A stretch of 64,000 nucleotides of DNA from JAAYDY01 sp964500225 (GTDB lineage: Bacteria > Planctomycetota > Phycisphaerae > FEN-1346 > JAACEH01), in assembly GCA_964500225.1 (NCBI GenBank), contig CAZCOA010000003.1, forward strand, positions 74,154 to 138,153. The letters run 5' to 3'. The translations under genes and the position numbers were made by a program. The notes beneath the pieces are model-generated. The model was not told where the DNA came from and did no database searches. It saw only the letters and a program-made list of their open reading frames with translations. Below, in pieces: positions 9,680-17,707 of this stretch. The number at the start of each line of letters is the position of its first letter. Position 1 is the stretch's first letter.

Positions 9680-10858
9680 CTATTCGATCAGCACCGGCGC
9701 CTCGCCCGTTTTCCCGTCCGACGAGGTCTTGGCCGCCTCCTGGTCATCGTACTTGCCCTTGATCTCGCGCACGGCAATCACGGTGCCGTCGCGGGTTCCC
9801 AGGAACAACTGCCCGTCGATCTCATTCAGGGCGAACACGTCCAGGCGCCGGGCGTCCAACGTGAACAGCACCGACCCGTCCTGATGCGACAGCGCTGCAA
9901 TCTTCCCGTCTCTTCTCAACACGTACAGCGCTCGCGGGCTGGCCGCCAGGAACCGGTCCACGTTCTCGGCGGACCACAGGGGCCGCTCGCCGTCCAGCTC
10001 GTTCAGGGCCAGCATCACGTGCGGCTCGGTGATGACGTACACGCGGTTGCCGAACGCCATCGGGGCCTGGAGAATCGGGTTACCGGTGGTGCAGACCCAG
10101 GCCGGCTGGCCGCCGATCGGGTTCAGCGCGTAGAGGCTATAGTCGCGGGACGCGGCCAGCACAAAGCCCTGTGTGCCCGACAACTTCAGATCGGCCTCGA
10201 ACGCGTCGCGGGCCTTGAAAGTCCAATGGACCTGCCTACGGCTGCCGTTGCTGGCCACGACCTCGCCGTCCTCGCTGGCAAAATAAACCAGGCCGTTGCC
10301 CGCCACCGGCGCACTGAGAATCGTCGCATGCATCAGGCGGTCCCAGCTCTGGCCGCGGTGGGTCGCGTGTTCGGCCAGCATCCACCCTTCGTGCGACCCG
10401 TAGTAGATGAACGGCGGCGCCACGTGGAGGCGGGTGCTCGGAGCCATCTTCAGGTCGCGCGGCGGCAGCGGCTTGCCGGTGTCGGTCAGGAATCCGTAGA
10501 GCTTGTCGATGACGGCCACGTAGGCCACCTCGTCGCCGAGTTGGCCGACGTCCGATGGTGTTACGTCGGCGTCGCACAGCTTGACCGTCCACTTGATACG
10601 TCCGGAGAATGAGTCTATGCAACGGAGTTGATTGGTGCTGCTGACGGTGTAGAGGTTGCCGCGACGACAGTACAGATGCTTCAGTGTTTCTCCCTTGTTC
10701 AGGGGCAGCGTCGCGCTCCAGAACTGGACCAGGTCGCCGCCGGCCAGCTCTTCGGCCAGCAAGGGCGGCGGCGTCTCGACGGCGGCTTTGCGACAACCGC
10801 TCACGCCCAGCCCGCAAGCCGCCACGAACACCAACGTCAGGACCGTCGCCTTCTTCAT
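9680..10858 (-). CDS. PQQ-like beta-propeller lipoprotein
   Basis: 392 residues. The signal peptide MKKATVLTLVFVAACGLG ends in lipobox VSGC, so it is an anchored lipoprotein. Several propeller blades follow, with motifs such as LRCIDSFSGRIKWTV, GLVYFASEDGEVVA, YSLYALNPIGGQPAWV and IAALSHQDGSVLFTL. BamB-like outer-membrane assembly or a sensory role is possible; the sequence does not decide. Start ATG at 10858 has AAGGAAAGG upstream. It lies 76 nt after the small gene at 10935-11231 and is followed by a strong terminator. Confidence 0.88.
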   Translation of the reverse strand: MKKATVLTLVFVAACGLGVSGCRKAAVETPPPLLAEELAGGDLVQFWSATLPLNKGETLKHLYCRRGNLYTVSSTNQLRCIDSFSGRIKWTVKLCDADVTPSDVGQLGDEVAYVAVIDKLYGFLTDTGKPLPPRDLKMAPSTRLHVAPPFIYYGSHEGWMLAEHATHRGQSWDRLMHATILSAPVAGNGLVYFASEDGEVVASNGSRRQVHWTFKARDAFEADLKLSGTQGFVLAASRDYSLYALNPIGGQPAWVCTTGNPILQAPMAFGNRVYVITEPHVMLALNELDGERPLWSAENVDRFLAASPRALYVLRRDGKIAALSHQDGSVLFTLDARRLDVFALNEIDGQLFLGTRDGTVIAVREIKGKYDDQEAAKTSSDGKTGEAPVLIE

Positions 10859-10934
10859 AGTCTCGAACCTTTCCTTAGACTGAGGCCGACCACTGGCCGC
10901 ATGAGCCGCCGCCGGCGCCTGAGGCGCCACCGGC

Positions 10935-11231
10935 TCAGCGGCCGTACTCGTCCGGCCACAGGGCCGTGGCCAGGTTGATGCCGTTCTTGCGTTCAAACCG
11001 GCTCAGCCGTTCCACGCGGGCAATGTCGTCCTGGATACGGCTGGCCAGGCGGAAAATGTACGGCTTGCCGCCCAGCCGGTCGTTCAGATCGGCCAACATC
11101 GCGTCCCATCGCCCGTCGTAGAGCTCTTCCCTGAGCCGCAACAACATCTTGTCTTCGTCCGTGAGGCTGTTGATGAACGCTTCCAGTTCGTTGGAATCCG
11201 CGGCACTACTGCGATCCACTGCAACGTTCAC
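10935..11231 (-). CDS. Small charged protein of unknown function
   Basis: 98 residues, not recognised. It is highly charged and predicted helical, with blocks such as LTDEDKMLLRLREELYDG and RIQDDIARVERLSRFERKNG. No signal peptide or membrane segment, so cytoplasmic. GTG start at 11231 with a G-run about 9 nt upstream. A promoter-like sequence lies at 11270-11299 and the propeller lipoprotein follows in the same direction, so the two may share a transcript. Confidence 0.7.
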   Translation of the reverse strand: MNVAVDRSSAADSNELEAFINSLTDEDKMLLRLREELYDGRWDAMLADLNDRLGGKPYIFRLASRIQDDIARVERLSRFERKNGINLATALWPDEYGR

Positions 11232-11269
11232 GCTCGCATGCCCCCATGACGGCGATTCAGGAAGGCATT

Positions 11270-11299
11270 AACCTAACACATGCAATGGGGTTACGTCAA
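11270..11299 (-). promoter_or_regulatory. Sigma70-like promoter for the gene at 10935-11231
   Basis: On the minus strand TTGACG (11299-11294), 18-nt spacer, TAGGTT (11275-11270), giving a leader of roughly 30 nt. Confidence 0.5.
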
Positions 11300-11457
11300 C
11301 GCTTTTTCTGCCGCCTCGCCGCCTCGCGACGGCATCCGCCAGTACTGAAAACCACGACATGCGGCGTGACGAGGCGAGTCTCGTGCCGCCCGTGAACCCC
11401 GCCCGGCCGCCCCCTTGTCGCCAACTCCCTTCGCGTCCACCCGCGCTTCGGCCCGCC

Positions 11458-11486
11458 TTGACTTGCCGGCGTGCCGCCGATAAGCT
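11458..11486 (+). promoter_or_regulatory. Promoter directly abutting yggS (leaderless type)
   Basis: TTGACT (11458-11463), 17-nt spacer, TAAGCT (11481-11486). The ATG follows after only 7 nt, so transcription should begin at or next to the start codon. No Shine-Dalgarno sequence is present. Confidence 0.6.
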
Positions 11487-11493
11487 AGCCGCC

Positions 11494-12198
11494 ATGACGG
11501 CCCTGCAACAACGGATCCAGACCAACCTTAGCCGCATTCGCGACCATCTCGCCGACGCCGCCGCACGAAGCCGACGCTCCGAAGCGGACGTGCGGCTCGT
11601 GGCCGTGACCAAGGCCGTCGGCATGGACGAAATTGCCGCCTTGGTCGCCTTGGGTGTCGCCGACCTCGGCGAAAACCGCGTCGAGCAACTCGTGCCGCGC
11701 GCCGCCCTGGCCGCCGAGGCCGGGCTGGCCCCGCGGTGGCACATGATCGGCCACCTCCAGCGGCGCAAAGTCCGCGATGTGCTCCCGGCGGTCGCCATGA
11801 TTCACAGCGCCGACTCGCTCCGACTCCTGGAGGAGATCGACAAACGGGCCGCCGCGGCGTCGCTCGGACCGGTGCCGGTGCTGCTGGAGGTCAACATTTC
11901 AGGCGAACCGCAAAAATACGGCCTGCATCCGGACGAAACGCCCGAAACGCTATGCCAAGCAAACGCCCTGTCCCACATTGATGTGCGCGGCCTGATGACC
12001 ATGGCGCCCCTGGCGGAGGATGCGGAGTTGTCGCGGCCGGTGTTTCGGAGGCTTCGCGAGCTGCGCGACCGCTTGAACGAGAGCCACGCCTATCGACGCC
12101 CGCTGACCGAGCTGAGCATGGGCATGAGCCAGGATTACACCGTGGCCGTCGAGGAAGGGGCCACCCTGGTCCGGATCGGAACCGCCTTGTTTCTATAG
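11494..12198 (+). CDS. yggS: YggS/PROSC-type pyridoxal-phosphate homeostasis protein
   Basis: 234 residues, exactly the family size. The PLP-binding lysine is Lys40 in RLVAVTKAVG. Family motifs GENRVEQ, WHMIGHLQRRKVRDV, IHSADSLRL, LLEVNISGEPQKYGL, GLMTMAP and LSMGMSQDYTVAVEEGATLVRIG (seen in parts) all appear in order. The protein binds PLP and buffers its supply to other enzymes; it has no known catalytic reaction of its own. Start ATG at 11494 is set by the motif spacing and by the promoter just upstream; longer readings give a basic low-complexity extension. Confidence 0.95.
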   Translation: MTALQQRIQTNLSRIRDHLADAAARSRRSEADVRLVAVTKAVGMDEIAALVALGVADLGENRVEQLVPRAALAAEAGLAPRWHMIGHLQRRKVRDVLPAVAMIHSADSLRLLEEIDKRAAAASLGPVPVLLEVNISGEPQKYGLHPDETPETLCQANALSHIDVRGLMTMAPLAEDAELSRPVFRRLRELRDRLNESHAYRRPLTELSMGMSQDYTVAVEEGATLVRIGTALFL

Positions 12199-12278
12199 TC
12201 TTGGAATATTCGCGAAACAAATGCGGCCCTGCCGCTGGGACTTTTCGTGACGTCGCCCGGGTGAATCCGGAGGTGGCG

Positions 12279-13166
12279 TCAGCGGGCCTCGGCCGACGGG
12301 ATCGGCGGGGGCTCGACGACCCAGCGAATGACCTCCGGCAGGTTGGGCAGCGGCTCGATGCGGACCTCGGGCAGGTCGCCGGGAGGACGGCCCTGGTAGG
12401 CCGTCACGATGCGACCGGCCAGCGACGTCCGGGCCGTCGTGGCCGCAAGGTAGGCGTCGGCCTGCTTCAGCCGCCGCTCGGCGAAGGCACGAACCGCGCC
12501 GGTGGTGTCCCAGACGCCCGGGGCGGCGGCCTGTCGCAGGCGCTCGCCGTCGGCGATCCACCCGGCAACGAACCGCTCGGCCTCGGCGAACCGTTCGCTC
12601 GCCAGGCGGAACGTCTTGCCGCAATAATCGTACGACTGCTGCGCGGCGTTGAACTGACGCGACCGGTAGAGCTCGTCGGCCAGGCGAAGCTGATAGGCCG
12701 CGGCGCGATAGGCACTTTCGCCCTCGCGCGTCAGGGCCAAGCCGCGCAGAGCCACGGCCAGGGCTAGCGACTGGCGATAAGCGTACAGACTGTCCACGTA
12801 GTAGCGGTCCACCTGGACCGTGCGGGCGCCGATGAGCACGGATCGGTCGTCGGCCGGGATGGGACGCGGGCCGAGTTGCGTGCCCTGGAGGTCCTGGTGG
12901 CGGATTTCCCTTTCGATGCTGGTTTCGGCCGCCGAGAGGTCGCCGACGGCGGCGGTCAGCGTGCTGCGGGCCGCGGCGTAGGCCTCTGCGGCACGGTCGA
13001 AGTCTTGCGCAACCAGAGCCCGATCGCCCCCGACCAACTGCGCGCGCCCGGAGATCAGGCGGCTGCGACCCTGGTTGTACGTGTCCAACGGATGACGACA
13101 CCCGGGCGCTAAGGCACAGAGCGACGCCAGCAGACATACGACCACGGCTGTCTTGGGCCCGTTCAC
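12279..13166 (-). CDS. Helical lipoprotein of unknown function
   Basis: 295 residues. A hydrophobic signal (VVVCLLASLCALAPGC) ends in a lipobox-like APGC, so lipid anchoring is likely. The rest is Ala/Arg-rich and helical with TPR-like pairs (FDRAAEAYAAARSTLTAAVG, AAQQSYDYCGKTFRLASERF), of the kind seen in envelope scaffold proteins. Start is GTG at 13166 with GAGGA 6 nt upstream. It converges on yggS with 80 bases between stops. Function not recognised. Confidence 0.75.
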   Translation of the reverse strand: MNGPKTAVVVCLLASLCALAPGCRHPLDTYNQGRSRLISGRAQLVGGDRALVAQDFDRAAEAYAAARSTLTAAVGDLSAAETSIEREIRHQDLQGTQLGPRPIPADDRSVLIGARTVQVDRYYVDSLYAYRQSLALAVALRGLALTREGESAYRAAAYQLRLADELYRSRQFNAAQQSYDYCGKTFRLASERFAEAERFVAGWIADGERLRQAAAPGVWDTTGAVRAFAERRLKQADAYLAATTARTSLAGRIVTAYQGRPPGDLPEVRIEPLPNLPEVIRWVVEPPPIPSAEAR

Positions 13167-13337
13167 GCACGATCCTCGGACATGACCGTTTCGCCTACAT
13201 ACCGTCCGCCCACCACCCTTCGATTGTACAGATTCCGCTTGCCGGCGGGCAACCCCAAAACTTCCTCCGTCCCGTTCGCGCCCCGTCAGCAAGTCCCAGG
13301 GCCGTGCCCAATGCGACAACACTGAAAATCACTTAAA

Positions 13338-13378
13338 GATGTATGCCTGCATAGACGATATGTGGACAAACATACATC
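13338..13378. repeat. Inverted repeat upstream of first HDOD gene
   Basis: GATGTATG at 13338-13345 and CATACATC at 13371-13378, perfect 8-bp arms separated by 25 bases in an unusually AT-rich patch just upstream of the start at 13414. It could be an operator; no known regulator consensus was recognised. Confidence 0.35.
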
Positions 13379-13413
13379 GAAGATATAAGGAGCTTTATTG
13401 TACTGGGGGGAAC

Positions 13414-14346
13414 ATGAACACCATGCCACACTTGCCGCCGACGGGGCGGCAGGGCGAGACCCTTATCCCATCGCCGCCGTTGCTCATATCGCACCTGGCG
13501 CGTTCGTCGCAGCCCGATGCGGCTCATGTGGCACGGACCATCGCAGGCGACATGACGCTTTCGATCCGCCTGCTGCGTTTTGCTGCCGGACGATTTCCCG
13601 CGTGTTTTCCCTCGAACGTCGAGGAGGCCGCCCAACAGCTCGGCGCGGCCGCCGCGCAACTGATGGTTCAGGCGTTCTGTATGATTGACGCAGTGCATGG
13701 CAACAGTGGCATGCCGCCCGACTCGGCACGGCGTCTGTGGGCCAGAAGCCTTCTGACGGGCATGATCGCGCAGCGGCTGGTCCCTGGCCACGACACGCCT
13801 CAGGCCACCGAGCATTTTGTCGCCGGCCTGCTCAGCGATGTGGGCTGCATCATTTTGGAGCAAGCCTTCCCGTCGCACTACGCGGCCGCCATCCAGGAGG
13901 CCCACGGCGGACGTGCTCTGGACGAGGCCGAGCGACGACTCCTGCCTGTCGGCCACTGCGATGTCAGTCGCCTGGTCTTCCTCGTGTGGCAGATGCCCGC
14001 CCACTTGGTCGAAGCCGTGGCGGCACACCATGCCGCCGACTGCCTCGCCCGTGACCATGCAGCATATCGCACGGCCGCCGCCGTGGAAGTGGCCGCCGAA
14101 CTGGCCGCCGCGGCGATCGCCGCCCCGGACTGGTCACCCGATGACCTCCGTCCCGCCGTGGCCTCCCTTGAGCGACACGCCGGGCATTGCGGCTGGGCGC
14201 TGGATCGGCTGGCCCAGCCATGGGCCACGGAGTTCGCGCGATTGGCCGCCTTGTTGAATCTGCCGGCGGCGCCAGAGGATGTCTTTCCCGCCGAGCGGCA
14301 ACTGGTCGCCTGGGTCCGCGACGGAATGCTTGGGCCCATTCAGTGA
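13414..14346 (+). CDS. HDOD-domain signalling protein (divergent)
   Basis: 310 residues. The HDOD core spans roughly residues 15-230: DAAHVARTIAGDMTLSIRLLRFA is the helical pair that in HDOD proteins reads as sequential phosphate-less HD helices (seen in parts), followed by FVAGLLSDVGCIILEQAFP in the position of the HD-type GLLHDIG motif, with His replaced by Ser. It therefore has no phosphodiesterase site and probably acts by protein binding in signalling or motility control. Start ATG at 13414 has a G6 run 4 nt upstream; an upstream ATG at 13339 has no site. A second HDOD gene and a PilZ gene follow in the same direction. Confidence 0.8.
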   Translation: MNTMPHLPPTGRQGETLIPSPPLLISHLARSSQPDAAHVARTIAGDMTLSIRLLRFAAGRFPACFPSNVEEAAQQLGAAAAQLMVQAFCMIDAVHGNSGMPPDSARRLWARSLLTGMIAQRLVPGHDTPQATEHFVAGLLSDVGCIILEQAFPSHYAAAIQEAHGGRALDEAERRLLPVGHCDVSRLVFLVWQMPAHLVEAVAAHHAADCLARDHAAYRTAAAVEVAAELAAAAIAAPDWSPDDLRPAVASLERHAGHCGWALDRLAQPWATEFARLAALLNLPAAPEDVFPAERQLVAWVRDGMLGPIQ

Positions 14347-14552
14347 CAGGCCTTGCGCGCACGTCCGGGGGCGTCCGCCATCGAGACGCTGAAACGCCGC
14401 GGGTGGCGGAACTCGTGCCGAGTTTGCTTCAAGAAGGCCGATGCGAACTCACGATAACACTGTTGTGCCGCACAACAAGGCCGCGCCCGTACTGTCGTCG
14501 CACCCGGGCTTGGGCCGTCGGCAATGTTGTACCGGGGGGCGGGGTCGCCGTT

Positions 14553-15518
14553 GTGAAGCCAGATACGTTCAACCTTCAGAAACTCCTGGATGATCGTCTC
14601 GAATTGCCGACCGTGCCCGCAGTGGCCATGTCGGTGCTGCGCATGGCGCAGAATCCGCGCGTGTCGATCGAACAAATGGCCCGCGTCATCGAGAAGGATC
14701 CGGCCCTGGCGGCCAAGGTGCTGCGGTTCGTCAACAGCAGCTACTACGGGCTCGACAAACCGATCACCAGCCTTCCGCAGGCGATCGTGCGGCTGGGCAT
14801 CCGGGCGACCACCGTCCTGGCACTCAGTTTCTCGCTGGTCGAGGCCGGCAAACGCGCGGCCGACAAACAGTTCGATTTCCCGTGGTTCTGGCTCCGATCG
14901 CTGGCGGCCGCCATAACCGCACGCCGAATCGCCCACTATTCGGTCCGCGATCAGGCCGACCAGGCGTTCGTGGGGGCGCTGCTGGCCGACATCGGGTGTC
15001 CGTTCCTGCACCGGGCCCAGCCCGAGCGGTACGCAGTCGTCATGAAACGCTATCGCATGACGTCCGATGATCTGTCGGTGATCGAATCGCGGGCCCTTGG
15101 AGTCACCCACGCGGACGTGTCGGCGCTGCTGCTGAGCCGCTGGCGCCTCTCGGAGACGCTCGTGGCCGCCGTGGGCGCCCACTGCGACATCTCCAGCCTC
15201 GACCCGGACAGGCCGGAGTTCTCGATCGCCGTGGTCATCATGACCGCCAGCCTCATCGCCGACATGCTGATCCGCGGCCCGATCGAGCAACGCGTGGCGA
15301 CCCTGGCGGACCTGTTCCGCCGGTATTTCACGCTTCAGCCGGGCCACGTCGATGTCATTCTTACAAGCCTGCGGCCGGAGTTGCAGGATATCGCTGCGAT
15401 GCTGGAGCTTCGGTTGCCGCCGCTGGACGATCTGGAGAATCAGGCCAAGACCGAAATGCTTCGCGTGGCGATGAGGGCGGCCATGCCTGCGGCCGGCGCA
15501 GCCGTGGCCGACGGGTGA
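14553..15518 (+). CDS. HDOD-domain signalling protein
   Basis: 321 residues. A clear HDOD domain covers residues about 8-215: LPTVPAVAMSVLRMAQNP, IEKDPALAAKVLRFVNSSYY, SLPQAIVRLGIRATTVLALS and AFVGALLADIGCPFLHRAQP. The HD metal residues are absent (LADIG), as is normal for the family. The C-terminal 100 residues are helical. The start is GTG at 14553, chosen because the domain begins at once; a G-rich stretch lies 9-20 nt upstream. It lies 206 nt after the first HDOD gene and 44 nt before the PilZ gene, suggesting a shared signalling module. Confidence 0.9.
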   Translation: MKPDTFNLQKLLDDRLELPTVPAVAMSVLRMAQNPRVSIEQMARVIEKDPALAAKVLRFVNSSYYGLDKPITSLPQAIVRLGIRATTVLALSFSLVEAGKRAADKQFDFPWFWLRSLAAAITARRIAHYSVRDQADQAFVGALLADIGCPFLHRAQPERYAVVMKRYRMTSDDLSVIESRALGVTHADVSALLLSRWRLSETLVAAVGAHCDISSLDPDRPEFSIAVVIMTASLIADMLIRGPIEQRVATLADLFRRYFTLQPGHVDVILTSLRPELQDIAAMLELRLPPLDDLENQAKTEMLRVAMRAAMPAAGAAVADG

Positions 15519-15562
15519 CGCCGCCGCAACGTCCGAAAAATCCTTCGGGAGCTTTATAAGCC

Positions 15563-15904
15563 ATGATCAAGACCGATAAGCGCAAGCACCAGCGAATCAA
15601 ATGCCGCGTGATCGTCGAGCACGTCGGACCGACAATGGACTTGTCGGCCGGGGGCGTCCGCGTGCTGACGGCCAATCCGATCGCCGAGGGGACGGAAGTC
15701 CGCCTGGCGTTCCAACTGCCCGAGAGCGAAGAAATGGTCCAATGCCATGGCCGCGTGGCCTACGTGGACCAGAGTCCGATCGACGCGGACCTTCGGGAAG
15801 TGGGAATCCAGTTTCTTCGGATGATGGCCCGGCATCGGCAAGCCATAGCCGAATACGTCGCCGGCCGCGTGGACGACCCTGCGCGCGCAGACCAGTCGTT
15901 TTGA
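15563..15904 (+). CDS. PilZ-domain protein, likely cyclic-di-GMP receptor
   Basis: 113 residues, a stand-alone PilZ domain. The ligand signature is present: RKHQR at residues 7-11 (RxxxR) and DLSAGG starting at residue 26 (D/NxSxxG), then beta-strands ending GIQFLRMMARHRQAIAEYV. With these residues intact it should bind cyclic di-GMP and transmit the signal to a partner. Start ATG at 15563 with GGAG about 9 nt upstream. It follows two HDOD genes, which fits a surface-behaviour or motility signalling cluster. Confidence 0.92.
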   Translation: MIKTDKRKHQRIKCRVIVEHVGPTMDLSAGGVRVLTANPIAEGTEVRLAFQLPESEEMVQCHGRVAYVDQSPIDADLREVGIQFLRMMARHRQAIAEYVAGRVDDPARADQSF

Positions 15905-16299
15905 AGCCTGAAACGCTCAAGCCGGGTGCTGTTTCGTGGTCTTGCGTGCGGTTTGCCACGTGTTTGCTCGTGATGATAACTGATTGCCGAAAATCGGGTT
16001 ACGGATTGATCACGATTCTTTTGGGCAACAGGTGTTGAGGAAAAGCAACGCCCCCCGGATTTCCTGATGACCCAGAATACCCAGATTAACATAACTCAAA
16101 AGCGACTTAACTTGTTTATTTGCAACGCCTTGAGTAAACTCCCATAGGTTCCGTTGTGGAGATTTGACTTTCGCGGTATGCAATTTGCCTTATCGTTACA
16201 TAGGTGAGCCGGCACACCAGGTCGCAGCGAGGGGTAACGAGAAAGGCCGGGCGCGGGGACAGTCCGTGGTCCTGACGACCACGCACCGAGGGGTAGTTC
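15905..16299. other. Gene-free 395-base stretch with AT-rich patch and leader hairpin
   Basis: No coding potential seen. Bases about 15960-16160 are much richer in A+T than their surroundings. Near the right end CGTGGTC (16265-16271) and GACCACG (16277-16283) form a 7-bp hairpin with a 5-nt loop, just before the ribosome binding site of the gene at 16300. No match to a known riboswitch was found by eye. Confidence 0.5.
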
Positions 16300-16641
16300 A
16301 TGCAACGCTGGATGTCCCTGGCTGTTGTTGGATTGTGCATACTGTCGGTAACGGCTGCAGCGGCCGAACCGGTTTGCCCGCGCGACGGCGATCGCGCCCC
16401 AACCGACGGCCGCTCCTTCGCCGGCCCGATGCGGGACGGTCCCCTGCTTCCGCTGCCGCTGTGGCTCGTAGTGGGCTTGGGCTATATCAGCATTACCCTC
16501 AAGGACCAACTCCGCCGTCGCGGTCACAGTGCCGCCCCCCGCGGACGCACCTTCGACGACCTCATTACCCTGTCCGGCGCCGACCCGCAATCCCCGTCCG
16601 CCGATCCTGAACGACAGTTGCCCTCGCGCAAGGCCGAATAA
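16300..16641 (+). CDS. Small exported or membrane protein, unknown
   Basis: 113 residues. A signal peptide (MQRWMSLAVVGLCILSVTAAAAE) is visible in parts, with cleavage likely after AAA. One membrane helix follows at about residues 51-69 (LPLPLWLVVGLGYISITL), then a basic, disordered tail. Not recognised. Start ATG at 16300 has GAGGGG 6 nt upstream. It converges on prmC with 73 bases between stops. Confidence 0.65.
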   Translation: MQRWMSLAVVGLCILSVTAAAAEPVCPRDGDRAPTDGRSFAGPMRDGPLLPLPLWLVVGLGYISITLKDQLRRRGHSAAPRGRTFDDLITLSGADPQSPSADPERQLPSRKAE

Positions 16642-16714
16642 CACACCGCCCCTGCGGACAATGAATGAACATGGCCCCGTGGCTTGCACTATGACCCCAC
16701 CTGCCTGCTGCGCG

Positions 16715-17707
16715 TCAGGGACTTCGTCGCAGATGGGCGATACGCGGATGGCCCGACAGGTCTTTGCGGATTTCCAGGAGTTCCATTCCCGCTGCGACGC
16801 CGGTCGAGAGCCGCTCGCGCAGGCGGTCGGCCTGGTCGTGTCCAATTTCCATGAGCAGGTGCCCGCCGTCGGCCAGGTGCGCCGCGGCACCGGCCAGGAT
16901 GCGGTCAATCACCTTCATGCCGTCGGGGCCGGCCGCCAGGGCCATGTGCGGCTCGTGGTCGCGGACTTCCGGCATCAGCCCGGCCATGTCGGCATCGCGG
17001 ACATAGGGGGGATTGGCCGTGATCAGGTCGAAGATGCGATCCTGCGGCGGCAGCAGCGCCAACGGCGCGAACAGGTCGCCCTCCAGCCATGTCACGCGGT
17101 CGGCCGCCAGGCATCGGGCGGCATTCTCGCGGGCCACCGCCAGGGCGTCGCGCGACAGGTCGGTGGCCGTGACGCGGGCCGACGGACACTCCGACGCGAT
17201 GGCCAGGGCCACGCAACCGCTGCCGGTACACAGGTCCAGGACGCGCGGCTCCGCGGGTGCGGGCGGCGCGCCGCCATCGACGCGTTCCCCCGCCTGGGCG
17301 TCGCGCCGGTCCACAAACCGGCCGTCGCGGTACGCCCAGGCCGGTTGGCGTCGCGGACGCAGGACCGCCAGCGCCTCGTCCACGAGAAGTTCCGTCTCGG
17401 GCCGCGGGATGAGCACGGCCGGCGTCACCTTCAGTACCAGGTGCCGAAAATGGGCCTCGCCCAGCAAGTACTGGGTAGGCACCCGCGCGGCACGGCGACG
17501 GACCAGGTCGCGAAACGCGGACAGCTCGGGCTCGGCAACCGTGCGGGCGTGCTGCACATACAGTTGAATGCGTTCGACCTTCAATACGTGGGCCAGCAGC
17601 AGCTCGGCCTCCAGTCGCGGGTCGTCGATACCCTTGGACTCGAAGAACCGCCGTGTCCATTCGAGCAGCCGCAGTATCGTCCAGGCTGGGTCGTTGCCGG
17701 CGGTCAC
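16715..17707 (-). CDS. prmC: Peptide chain release factor N5-glutamine methyltransferase
   Basis: 330 residues. An N-terminal helical domain recognises the release factor (residues 1-95); the Rossmann methyltransferase part has LDLCTGSGCVALAIA for SAM binding and NPPYVRD, the signature that holds the GGQ glutamine. It methylates the Gln of the GGQ loop in PrfA, whose gene lies two places upstream. A Pro/Arg/Asp-rich insert of about 35 residues (near RRQPAWAYRDGRFVDRR) separates the two domains and is longer than in common homologues. The GTG start at 17707 overlaps the GH20-like gene by 4 bases and has AAAGGA 8 nt upstream. Confidence 0.95.
   Translation of the reverse strand: MTAGNDPAWTILRLLEWTRRFFESKGIDDPRLEAELLLAHVLKVERIQLYVQHARTVAEPELSAFRDLVRRRAARVPTQYLLGEAHFRHLVLKVTPAVLIPRPETELLVDEALAVLRPRRQPAWAYRDGRFVDRRDAQAGERVDGGAPPAPAEPRVLDLCTGSGCVALAIASECPSARVTATDLSRDALAVARENAARCLAADRVTWLEGDLFAPLALLPPQDRIFDLITANPPYVRDADMAGLMPEVRDHEPHMALAAGPDGMKVIDRILAGAAAHLADGGHLLMEIGHDQADRLRERLSTGVAAGMELLEIRKDLSGHPRIAHLRRSP

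Noticed and set aside
16164..16299. Cyclic-di-GMP riboswitch before the small membrane protein
   Set aside because: The conserved core of the known classes could not be found; only a simple hairpin is present.
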